NCBI GenBank assembly: GCA_019348575.1
Contig: JAHWJE010000082.1
Location: 1 to 6,986 of the forward strand
DNA length: 6,986 nucleotides
Direction of reading: 5' to 3'
Origin: Actinomycetota bacterium
GTDB lineage: Bacteria > Actinomycetota > Thermoleophilia > Solirubrobacterales > Solirubrobacteraceae
The notes below the pieces were generated by a model. It made no database searches, was not told the origin of the DNA, and saw only the letters and a list, made by a program, of their open reading frames with translations. Made by a program: the position numbers and the translations under genes. This document shows positions 1-5,604 of this stretch, one piece after another (the stretch's first letter is position 1; the number at the start of each line of letters is the position of its first letter).

Positions 1-1
1 C

Positions 2-46
2 GACGCGCTCGTCAACCAGGCGCTCGACGCAGCCCGCCATTCGTGA
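2..46 (+). CDS. C-terminal end of an unidentified upstream gene (partial)
   Basis: The frame starting at base 2 reads DALVNQALDAARHS and stops at TGA 44-46. The composition (Ala, Leu, Asp, Arg, helical) looks like a normal bacterial C-terminus, and the stop lies just before the remnant of a transporter gene. Fourteen residues are too few to name a family. The rest of the gene lies outside the window, so whether it is intact is unknown. Confidence 0.4.
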   Translation, partial: DALVNQALDAARHS

Positions 47-50
47 CGCG

Positions 51-273
51 CTGACGCGGCGCCGGGCGCTCGCCGCGCTCGCGGGCGCGATCGCGATCGC
101 CTTCTCGGCGATCCTCGTCGACCTCGCCGCCGTCAGCCCCTCGACCGCCGCCGTCTTTCGCTGCGCCTAGGCGCTGCCGGTGCTCGCGCTGCCCGCGCTG
201 CGCCGGGGTGGCGGTGATCGTCGCGGGCATCGTGGCTGCAACGCGCCGCAGCGCGCCAAACGCGGTTGTCTGA
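51..273 (+). pseudogene. Remnant of an EamA/DMT-family membrane exporter (internal deletion, stop codon, frame change)
   Basis: Bases 51-167 read LTRRRALAALAG, then AIAIAFSAILVDLAAVSPST, then AAVFRCA. This closely resembles the first membrane helix and following loop of EamA-family drug/metabolite transporters (typically ..AILVRLADVSPSTAAVFRCAYALPVLAL..). At 168-170 a TAG stands where that family has a Tyr codon, and the frame then continues ALPVLALPALRR. From about 208 the homology moves to another frame, GVAVIVAGIVAATRR, ending at TGA 271-273, which looks like the last helix and basic tail of the same family. Intact members have roughly 290 residues, so about 200 or more internal residues are missing. 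No good start codon is visible: GTG at 43 runs into a stop after three codons. The family call is from memory of conserved segments. Sequencing error could explain the stop and shift but not the deletion. Confidence 0.62.
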
Positions 274-289
274 GGGCGCGGCGGGTATC

Positions 290-316
290 CGGGCCGAACG
301 CGCAAGCCTCGGCCCG
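290..316 (+). other. Inverted repeat in the coxS leader (8-bp stem, 11-nt loop)
   Basis: CGGGCCGA at 290-297 is perfectly complementary to TCGGCCCG at 309-316, with an 11-base loop. It lies 17 bases after the transporter remnant's final stop. There is no T-tract after it, so it is not a classical Rho-independent terminator. In DNA this rich in G and C, an 8-bp stem can occur by chance. It may be a terminator of the old upstream unit or have no role. Confidence 0.3.
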
Positions 317-349
317 ACTGTCCAGGACGGGCGCGTGGATCTCGGCGCA

Positions 350-381
350 GCCCCGCGAGGATGCTGTCGTCCGCGCGGGGC
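350..381 (+). promoter_or_regulatory. Imperfect long hairpin in the coxS 5' leader
   Basis: GCCCCGCG (350-357) pairs with CGCGGGGC (374-381). After one A/G mismatch the stem continues with GGATG (359-363) against CGTCC (368-372), including one G-T wobble, leaving a four-base loop CTGT. That is 13 pairs in all, ending 18 bases before the Shine-Dalgarno of coxS. It could shape translation or transcript stability of the operon, or act as a terminator of upstream transcription, although no T-run follows. It does not look like the larger, multi-helix molybdenum-cofactor riboswitch. The pairing is visible; the role is inference. Confidence 0.35.
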
Positions 382-425
382 ACAGACGGTGAGCAACAGA
401 AGGAGGACCCATGGCACAGACGGTG
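379..425 (+). repeat. 13-bp direct repeat flanking the coxS ribosome binding site and start
   Basis: GGCACAGACGGTG occurs at 379-391 and again, identically, at 413-425. The copies start 34 bases apart. The first overlaps the 3' arm of the leader hairpin; the second begins at the last base of the coxS ATG and encodes residues 2-5 (Ala-Gln-Thr-Val). The bases between and after the copies do not match, so this is not a full 34-base tandem duplication. It could be a pair of regulator sites or a small duplication scar. Confidence 0.5.
400..406 (+). promoter_or_regulatory. Strong Shine-Dalgarno of coxS
   Basis: AAGGAGG ends four bases before the ATG at 411. It is the strongest ribosome-binding sequence in the window. 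It fixes the coxS start and marks the translational entry point of the four-gene operon, whose later genes rely on stop/start overlaps. Confidence 0.75.
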
Positions 426-917
426 CCCCTGCAGGTGACCGTCAACGGCGAGTCGCACCAGTCGGAAGTCCCGCCGCGGCTTCTGCTCGTCCACTACCTG
501 CGCGAGGAGCTCAGGCTGACCGGCACGCACATCGGTTGCGACACCTCCAACTGCGGGGCCTGCACGTGCCTCGTCGAGGGCGAGTCGGTGAAGAGCTGCA
601 CGGTGCTCGCCGTGCAGTGCGACGGCGCCCAGATCACGACGATCGAGGGCATGACAGGCGACGACGGGACGCTGCATCCGCTGCAGGAGAGCTTCTGGGC
701 CGAACACGGCCTGCAGTGCGGCTACTGCACGCCCGGCATGATCATGGCCGCGGCCGACCTGCTGGCCCGCCGCAACGCCGAGGGGCGGACCGGGCCGATC
801 TCCGAGGAGGAGGTCCGCAAGGGCCTCGAGGGCAACCTCTGCCGCTGCACGGGCTACCAGAACATCGTCAAGGCCGTCCAGGCCGCCGCCGAGGCACAGC
901 AGGGGGTGAGCGCATGA
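411..917 (+). CDS. coxS: CoxS-like small subunit, [2Fe-2S] protein of a molybdenum hydroxylase
   Basis: This 168-residue protein is the electron-transfer subunit of a CO dehydrogenase/xanthine-oxidase-family enzyme. It passes electrons from the molybdenum centre in the large subunit toward FAD in the medium subunit. Both iron-sulfur sites are complete. The N-terminal ferredoxin fold has Cys43, Cys48, Cys51 and Cys63 (in [13 protein letters not shown] and KSCT). The C-terminal helical domain has Cys103, Cys106, Cys144 and Cys146 (in QCGYCTPG and NLCRCTGY). Gln102, just before the CGYC motif, is the residue that normally contacts the dinucleotide part of the cofactor. The length matches family members of about 160-170 residues, and there is no signal peptide, so the protein is cytoplasmic. 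It is the first gene of the operon, its stop overlapping the next start as ATGA. The family is certain; the substrate is not given by this subunit. Confidence 0.96.
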   Translation: MAQTVPLQVTVNGESHQSEVPPRLLLVHYLREELRLTGTHIGCDTSNCGACTCLVEGESVKSCTVLAVQCDGAQITTIEGMTGDDGTLHPLQESFWAEHGLQCGYCTPGMIMAAADLLARRNAEGRTGPISEEEVRKGLEGNLCRCTGYQNIVKAVQAAAEAQQGVSA

Positions 918-3382
918 GCATCGCCGAGACTCCCGTCGGGCGGTCCGTCGGCCAGTCGCTGCGCCGCAAGGAGGACCCGCGGCTGATCACCGGCCGCGCG
1001 ACCTACATCGACGACATCGCCCTGCCCGGGATGCTGCACATGGCGGTCGTGCGCTCGACCGAGGCGCACGCGAAGATCCTCTCGATCGACACCTCCGCGG
1101 CGCTCGATCGCCCCGGCATCAAGGCCGTCTACACCGGCGAGGACATGAGCGACCTGCTCGCGCCGCTGCCGATGGCCTGGGCACCGCCCGGCGTCGAGAT
1201 CAAGACGCCCGAGCGCTGGCCGCTCGCCCGCGGGCGCGTCGTCCACGTCGGCGACGCCGTCGCGATGGTGATCGGCGACGACCGCTACGGCGTCGTCGAC
1301 GCCGCCGAGCAGGTGCAGGTCGAGTACGAGCCGCTGCCGGTCGTCGTGGACGTAGAGGAGGCGCTGAAGGACGAGATCCTCGTCCACGAGTCGCTCGGCA
1401 CGAACAAGGCCCACGAGTGGACGATGGGCGGCGGCGGCGACATCGAGCAGGCGCTCGCCGACTCCGAGGTCGTCGTCGAGCGGCGGATCGTCAACCACCG
1501 CACCGCCGGCGGCGCGATCGAGACGCGCGGCTGCATCGCCGAGTACCGGGCCGGCGGGCTCACCGTCTGGTCCTCGACGCAGGTACCGCACCTCGTGCGG
1601 CTGTTCTTCGCGGTCCAGATGGGCATCAGCGAGGACCGCGTCCGCATCATCGCGCCCGAGGTCGGCGGCGGCTTCGGCGCGAAGCTGCAGGTCACCGCCG
1701 AGGAGACGCTGTGCGCCTGGGCGTCGAAGAAGCTCGACCGGCCCGTGAAGTGGATCGAGACGCGCTCGGAGAACATGGCGGTCTCACACCACGGCCGCGA
1801 CCAGGTCGACTACGTCCGGATGGGCGCGACGCGCGACGGCCGGATCACGGCCTTCCACGCGAACATCATCCAGGACCTCGGCGCCTACTTCGGTCTGCTG
1901 ACGCCGATGATCCCGGAGCTCGGAGCCTTCGTGATGACCGGTTGCTACAAGATCCCGGTCGTGCGGACGGACATCACCGGTGTGATCACGAACAAGTTCT
2001 TCACCGACGCGATCCGCGGCGCCGGCCGGCCCGAGATGACGCACATGCTCGAGGTCACGATCCACCAGCTCGCCGAGGAGCTCGGGATGGACCCGATCGA
2101 GGTTCGCCGCAAGAACTTCATCCCGCCCGAGGACTTCCCGTACGACACGCCGTACGGGATCACCTACGACTCGGGCAACTACGAGGCGGCGCTCGACCGG
2201 GCGCTCGAGATCGTCGACATGGAGGCGTTCCGCGCCGAGCAGGCAGACCTGCGAAAGCAGGGCATCCTGCGCGGGATCGGCTTCTCCACGTACACGGAGA
2301 TCTGCGGGCTCGCGCCCTCGCGGGCGGTGGGCCCGAGCGGCTTCGGCCTCGGGATCGGCCTCTACGAGTCCGCGCTCGTGCGCGTGCACCCGACCGGGTC
2401 GGTGACGGTCTTCACCGGGACGTCGCCGCACGGCCAGGGCCACGAGACCGGCTTCGCACAGATCGTCGCCGATCGCCTCGCCGTCGATCCGAGCGTCGTC
2501 GAGGTGATGCACGGCGACACGGCGACGGGGCCGATGGGCCTCGGCACGTACGGCTCGCGCTCGCTCTCGATCGGCGGGGTGGCGGCCGCGCAGGCGGCGG
2601 AGAAGATCGCGCAGAAGTGCCGCGAGATCGTCGCCCACAACCTCGAGGCGGCTCCCGAGGACATCGAGATCCGCAACGGCAGGTTCTCGCTCAAGGGCGA
2701 CCCCGACCAGGGCATGTCGCTCGGCGAGGTCGCCGGCTGCGCGTACATCGACGCCACGAAGATGCCCGACGGCATGGAGCTCGGCCTCGACGAGACGCTC
2801 ATCTACGACCCGTCGAACTTCGTGTTCCCGTTCGGCACGCACGTGTGCGTCGTCGACGTCGATCCCGAGACGGGCAAGGTCAGCGTCGTGCGCTGGGTCG
2901 CCGTCGACGACTGCGGGCCGGCGATCAACCCGATGCTGATCGACGGCCAGGTGCACGGCGGCGTCACGCACGGGATCGGCCAGGCGCTCTACGAGCAGGT
3001 CGTCTACGACGAGCGCGGCCAGCTGATCACGGGCACCTTCCTGGACTACGCGCTGCCGACGGCCGAGGAGGTCCCGAGCTTCGAGACCGATCGCACGGAG
3101 ACGAAGTCGCCGTCGAACTCGCTCGGCGTCAAGGGCATCGGCGAGGCCGGCACGATCGCCGCGACGCCCGCCGTCGTCAACGCCGTCGTCGACGCGCTGC
3201 GCCACGAGGGCGTCACGTACATCGACATGCCGCTCACGCCGCTGCGCGTGTGGCAGGCGCTGGAGGAGGCGCGCGGCCGCGGCGAAGGCCCGCGCCACAC
3301 TGAGCAGGGTCGGGCGCTGCCGCCGCAGGGCGAGGGCTCGGCAGGCTCCGGACCGACGATCCCGGAAGGCGGTGCGTCATGA
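914..3382 (+). CDS. coxL: CoxL-like large subunit, molybdopterin-binding catalytic subunit (form II / xanthine dehydrogenase family)
   Basis: This 822-residue protein is the catalytic subunit of a molybdenum hydroxylase. The N-terminal aldehyde oxidase/xanthine dehydrogenase a/b hammerhead domain starts at [18 protein letters not shown]. Cofactor motifs are GGGFGAK at 251-257, SPHGQGHET ending at 512, and GVKGIGEAG with the expected catalytic base Glu744. The active-site loop reads AIRGAGR at 366-372. True CO dehydrogenases (form I) have AYxCSFR with a copper-binding Cys, and form II enzymes usually have AYRGAGR. The Cys is absent here and Tyr is replaced by Ile, so oxidation of CO is unlikely and the substrate is unknown (a heterocycle or aldehyde is plausible). 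The start is the ATG overlapping the coxS stop, preceded by AGGGGGTG at 901-908; the frame stays open upstream only because of base composition. A 36-residue Gly/Pro/Glu-rich tail follows the usual end of the fold. The stop overlaps coxM as ATGA. Confidence 0.93.
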   Translation: MSIAETPVGRSVGQSLRRKEDPRLITGRATYIDDIALPGMLHMAVVRSTEAHAKILSIDTSAALDRPGIKAVYTGEDMSDLLAPLPMAWAPPGVEIKTPERWPLARGRVVHVGDAVAMVIGDDRYGVVDAAEQVQVEYEPLPVVVDVEEALKDEILVHESLGTNKAHEWTMGGGGDIEQALADSEVVVERRIVNHRTAGGAIETRGCIAEYRAGGLTVWSSTQVPHLVRLFFAVQMGISEDRVRIIAPEVGGGFGAKLQVTAEETLCAWASKKLDRPVKWIETRSENMAVSHHGRDQVDYVRMGATRDGRITAFHANIIQDLGAYFGLLTPMIPELGAFVMTGCYKIPVVRTDITGVITNKFFTDAIRGAGRPEMTHMLEVTIHQLAEELGMDPIEVRRKNFIPPEDFPYDTPYGITYDSGNYEAALDRALEIVDMEAFRAEQADLRKQGILRGIGFSTYTEICGLAPSRAVGPSGFGLGIGLYESALVRVHPTGSVTVFTGTSPHGQGHETGFAQIVADRLAVDPSVVEVMHGDTATGPMGLGTYGSRSLSIGGVAAAQAAEKIAQKCREIVAHNLEAAPEDIEIRNGRFSLKGDPDQGMSLGEVAGCAYIDATKMPDGMELGLDETLIYDPSNFVFPFGTHVCVVDVDPETGKVSVVRWVAVDDCGPAINPMLIDGQVHGGVTHGIGQALYEQVVYDERGQLITGTFLDYALPTAEEVPSFETDRTETKSPSNSLGVKGIGEAGTIAATPAVVNAVVDALRHEGVTYIDMPLTPLRVWQALEEARGRGEGPRHTEQGRALPPQGEGSAGSGPTIPEGGAS

Positions 3383-4221
3383 TCCCGGCCGAGTTCGAAT
3401 ACGCGGTCGCGGGCTCTGTCGACGAGGCGATCGGGCTGCTCGACGAGCGCGGGCCGGACGCCAAGCTGCTGGCCGGCGGGCACTCGCTGCTGCCGCTGAT
3501 GAAGCTGCGCTTCGCGCACCCGTCGCTGCTCGTCGACATCGGCAGGATCAGCGAGCTGCGCGGCATCCAGGACGGCGGCGACTCCTACCGCATCGGGGCG
3601 CTGACGCGGCACGCCGATCTGCAGGTGCGCGACGACATGGGGCTGATCGCCACCGCGGCGCGGCAGATCGCCGACCAGCAGGTGCGAAACCGCGGCACGA
3701 TCGGCGGCTCGCTGGCCAACGGCGACGTCGCCGCCGACCTGCCCGGCGTGCTGCTGGCGCTGGAGGGCTCGGTCGTCGTGCGCGGCTCGGGCGGCGAGCG
3801 CGTGATCGAGGCGAAGGACCTGTTCCAGGGGTACCTCACGACGGCCGTCGCCCCCGGCGAGGTGATCACGGAGGTCCGCATCCCCGCGCTGACGGGCTAC
3901 GGCTTCGGCTACGAGAAGTTCCACCGCCGCGCGGAGGACTGGGCGCTGGTCGGCGTCTCGGCGCTCGTGAAGGCCGGCGACGGCGTCTGCGAGGACGTCC
4001 GCATCGGGCTGACGCACATGGCCTCGACGCCGCTGCGCGCAACCGCGGCGGAGGACGCCCTGCGCGGCAAGCCGCTCGACGAGGAGAGCATCGCGGCGGC
4101 GGCCGAGCTGGCGGCCGAGGGGACGAACCCGCTCGGCGACCTCAACGCGACGCCTGACTACAAGCGACACCTTGCGCGGGTGCTGACCAAGCGCGCGCTC
4201 AGCACCGCGAGCGCCGGGTGA
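3379..4221 (+). CDS. coxM: CoxM-like medium subunit, FAD-binding protein of a molybdenum hydroxylase
   Basis: This 280-residue protein is the flavin subunit that takes electrons from the iron-sulfur subunit and hands them to an external acceptor. The N-terminal FAD-binding PCMH-type fold shows both flavin motifs: AGGHS at 32-36 (within LLAGGHSLLPLMKLR) and TIGGS at 107-111 (within VRNRGTIGGSLANGDVAADL). The C-terminal CO-dehydrogenase flavoprotein domain follows from about residue 175 (GFGYEKFHRRAEDWALVGVS) to DYKRHLARVLTKRAL. Length is normal for CoxM proteins of about 280-290 residues. The ATG overlaps the coxL stop (ATGA), with GGAAGG at 3364-3369 as ribosome binding site. Having coxM last (S-L-M) is the order described for form II clusters; form I clusters run M-S-L. 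The family is certain. Confidence 0.95.
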   Translation: MIPAEFEYAVAGSVDEAIGLLDERGPDAKLLAGGHSLLPLMKLRFAHPSLLVDIGRISELRGIQDGGDSYRIGALTRHADLQVRDDMGLIATAARQIADQQVRNRGTIGGSLANGDVAADLPGVLLALEGSVVVRGSGGERVIEAKDLFQGYLTTAVAPGEVITEVRIPALTGYGFGYEKFHRRAEDWALVGVSALVKAGDGVCEDVRIGLTHMASTPLRATAAEDALRGKPLDEESIAAAAELAAEGTNPLGDLNATPDYKRHLARVLTKRALSTASAG

Positions 4222-4796
4222 TCGCAGCCGTCGTCCTGGCAGCGGGCTCCGGATCGCGCTTCGGCGCCAGCGCCAAGCAGCTTGCCGAGCTCGACGGGAT
4301 CCCGCTGCTGGAGCACGCGCTGCGCGCCGTCGAGGCCGTCCCGGCGATCGAGCGGATCGTCGTGGTGCTCGGCGCCCGCGCCGAGCAGATCCGTGCCGGC
4401 GTCGAGTTCGGCCAGGCCGAGCCGGTCGTCTGCGACGACTGGGCCGACGGCCAGGCGGCGTCGCTGCGCTGCGGCATCGCGGCGGTTGCCGACGCCGATG
4501 CCGCGGTGCTCACGCTGGGCGACATGCCGCGGATCACGCCGCAGGTGATCGCGCGCTTCGCCGACCTGGCGGCCCAGTACGGACCGCAGGCGCGCGCGCG
4601 CGCCGTCTACGACGGCACGCCGGGTCACCCGGTCGTGCTCGGTCGGGAGTACTTCGCGCGCGTGATGGCGCTCGAGGGCGACGTCGGCGCGCGCGAGGTG
4701 CTCAAGGCGATCGGCGCGTACCCGATCGAGTGCGCGCACCTGTGCTCGGCCGCCGACGTCGACACGCCCGAGGCGCTCGAGGAGCTGCGCCGCTGA
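4218..4796 (+). CDS. mocA: MobA/MocA-type nucleotidyltransferase, probable molybdenum cofactor cytidylyltransferase
   Basis: This 192-residue cytoplasmic protein has the MobA-like NTP-transferase fold. The nucleotide-binding loop LAAGSGSRFG is at 7-16 with Lys20 after it. The segment DDWADGQAASLRCGI (73-87) is typical of the MocA branch, GDMP at 101-104 supplies the metal-binding Asp, and GHP at 136-138, GDVGAREVL (154-162) and DVDTPE (180-185) are further conserved blocks. MocA joins CMP to molybdopterin to give the cytosine dinucleotide cofactor used by xanthine-oxidase-family enzymes. Its position as last gene of the operon suggests that it serves this CoxSLM enzyme. It starts with GTG in a GTGA overlap with the coxM stop and has no clear Shine-Dalgarno, so translation probably depends on coupling. 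Family assignment is firm; CTP rather than GTP as donor is inferred from context. No XdhC/CoxF chaperone or CoxD/CoxE gene lies in the window. Confidence 0.87.
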   Translation: MIAAVVLAAGSGSRFGASAKQLAELDGIPLLEHALRAVEAVPAIERIVVVLGARAEQIRAGVEFGQAEPVVCDDWADGQAASLRCGIAAVADADAAVLTLGDMPRITPQVIARFADLAAQYGPQARARAVYDGTPGHPVVLGREYFARVMALEGDVGAREVLKAIGAYPIECAHLCSAADVDTPEALEELRR

Positions 4797-4812
4797 CGAG
4801 CGGAGACTGGTG

Positions 4813-4826
4813 GGAGGCTAGCCTCC
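4813..4826. terminator. Perfect 14-bp palindrome between convergent genes, possible terminator
   Basis: GGAGGCTAGCCTCC is a perfect palindrome that can fold as a 5-bp stem with a CTAG loop on either strand. It lies 17 bases after the mocA stop and contains the stop codon of the convergent TauE-like gene (4818-4820). Its position between converging genes suits a bidirectional terminator, but the stem is short and has no T-tract on either side. The structure is plain; the function is weakly supported. Confidence 0.3.
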
Positions 4827-5594
4827 GGGCGGCCCGCCCAGCACGAGCACGTCGAGCAGCAAGAACAGCGCCACGGCGCATACCACGACCGCGAACGCGC
4901 GCCCGAGCGTCGCTGCGGGCAGCCGCGCCGAGACGCGCGTCCCGAGCAACGCGCCGAGCGCCGTCGGCAGCGCCAGCGCCGCGGTGACCCCGACGTCGAT
5001 GTCGCTGCCGGCTGCCAGATGCGTCGCGAGGGCGACGACGCCGGTCAGCGTGATGATCACGAGCGAGGTCGCGACCGCGCGCCGGAAGCCGACGCCGAAC
5101 CACAGCGCCAGCACCGGGACGATCACGAAGCCGCCGCCGACGCCGAAGAAGCCGGTCAGCAGCCCGACGGCGACCGCGGCCAGCAGCACGCGGGCGAGCG
5201 CCGGCTGCGGGCAGCCGTCGGCGTCGTCGCCGAAGCCGGGTCCCGCCCGCTGCCAGGTCACGATCGCCGCGACGAGCATCACCGGCACGAACAGGAGCAC
5301 GAGCAGCGCGGGGTCGACCGCTTGGGCGGCGAGCGTCCCGAGCACCGCGCCGGCGGCGCCCGGCGGCGCGAAGGTCAGCGCGATCCGCCAGCACACCTGG
5401 CCGCTGTGCGCCAACGACCCCGCGCCGACCGCGGCCGCGACAGCGACGACGACGAGCGAGCCGGACGCCGCCGGCCCGACCGGCTCGCCGAGCACGTAGA
5501 TCAGGACGGGCAGCGCGAGGATCGCGCCCCCGCCGCCGACCGACCCCACGACGAGCCCGATCGTCAGGCCGAGCGCCGCGGCGACGACGAGCAA
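4818..5594 (-). CDS. TauE/SafE-family membrane protein, putative sulfite/sulfur-anion exporter
   Basis: This 258-residue, very hydrophobic protein has the two-fold repeat of the TauE/SafE family (formerly DUF81). The first half begins with GLVVGSVGGGGAILALPVL (14-31) and the second repeats the pattern as LLTGFFGVGGGFVIVPVL (145-162). About eight membrane segments are likely, with a hydrophilic loop around 115-133 (GPGFGDDADGCPQP) between the halves. Length is normal for the family. It starts with TTG only 10 bases after the stop of the upstream fusion gene, with no convincing ribosome binding site, so the two are probably co-transcribed and coupled. Family members export sulfite, sulfoacetate or related anions, and many are uncharacterised. 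Placement behind a persulfide dioxygenase-like gene parallels cst operons, where a tauE gene accompanies cstB; this favours a role in removing sulfite. The substrate is inferred. Confidence 0.88.
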   Translation of the reverse strand: MLVVAAALGLTIGLVVGSVGGGGAILALPVLIYVLGEPVGPAASGSLVVVAVAAAVGAGSLAHSGQVCWRIALTFAPPGAAGAVLGTLAAQAVDPALLVLLFVPVMLVAAIVTWQRAGPGFGDDADGCPQPALARVLLAAVAVGLLTGFFGVGGGFVIVPVLALWFGVGFRRAVATSLVIITLTGVVALATHLAAGSDIDVGVTAALALPTALGALLGTRVSARLPAATLGRAFAVVVCAVALFLLLDVLVLGGPPGG

Positions 5595-5604
5595 GGGGCG
5601 CGCC

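Noticed and set aside
266..291. Possible -35/-10 pair (TTGTCT and TATCCG) upstream of coxS
   Set aside because: The spacing is only 14 bases, the -10 match is poor, and the -35-like bases lie in the relic's last codons. No promoter can be called with confidence.
350..381. Molybdenum-cofactor riboswitch ahead of coxS
   Set aside because: Only one hairpin is present. The multi-helix architecture and conserved tetraloop/receptor elements of that riboswitch are not seen.
180..392. Small 70-codon plus-strand frame in the leader region
   Set aside because: It begins inside the transporter relic, has no ribosome binding site and no recognisable sequence, and overlaps both leader hairpins.
266..913. 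Upstream extension of the coxL frame to a TTG at 266
   Set aside because: This extension overlaps all of coxS and encodes no family-like sequence. The ATGA overlap at 914 and the CoxL N-terminal motif directly after it fix the start.
1784..3298. Long open frame of 504 codons on the minus strand opposite coxL
   Set aside because: Its product is an Arg/Asp/Val-rich string without recognisable motifs and is the mirror of a high-GC coding frame. CoxL on the plus strand has every family motif.
1417..3303. Plus-strand open frame of 628 codons overlapping coxL in another frame
   Set aside because: It is an Arg/Gly/His-rich low-complexity product caused by GC-rich third positions, with no domain signature.
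4590..4603. Alternating GC/CG run inside mocA, as a possible phase-variable tract
   Set aside because: It encodes Ala-Arg repeats in a variable surface region of the protein and is ordinary for this base composition. The frame is intact.
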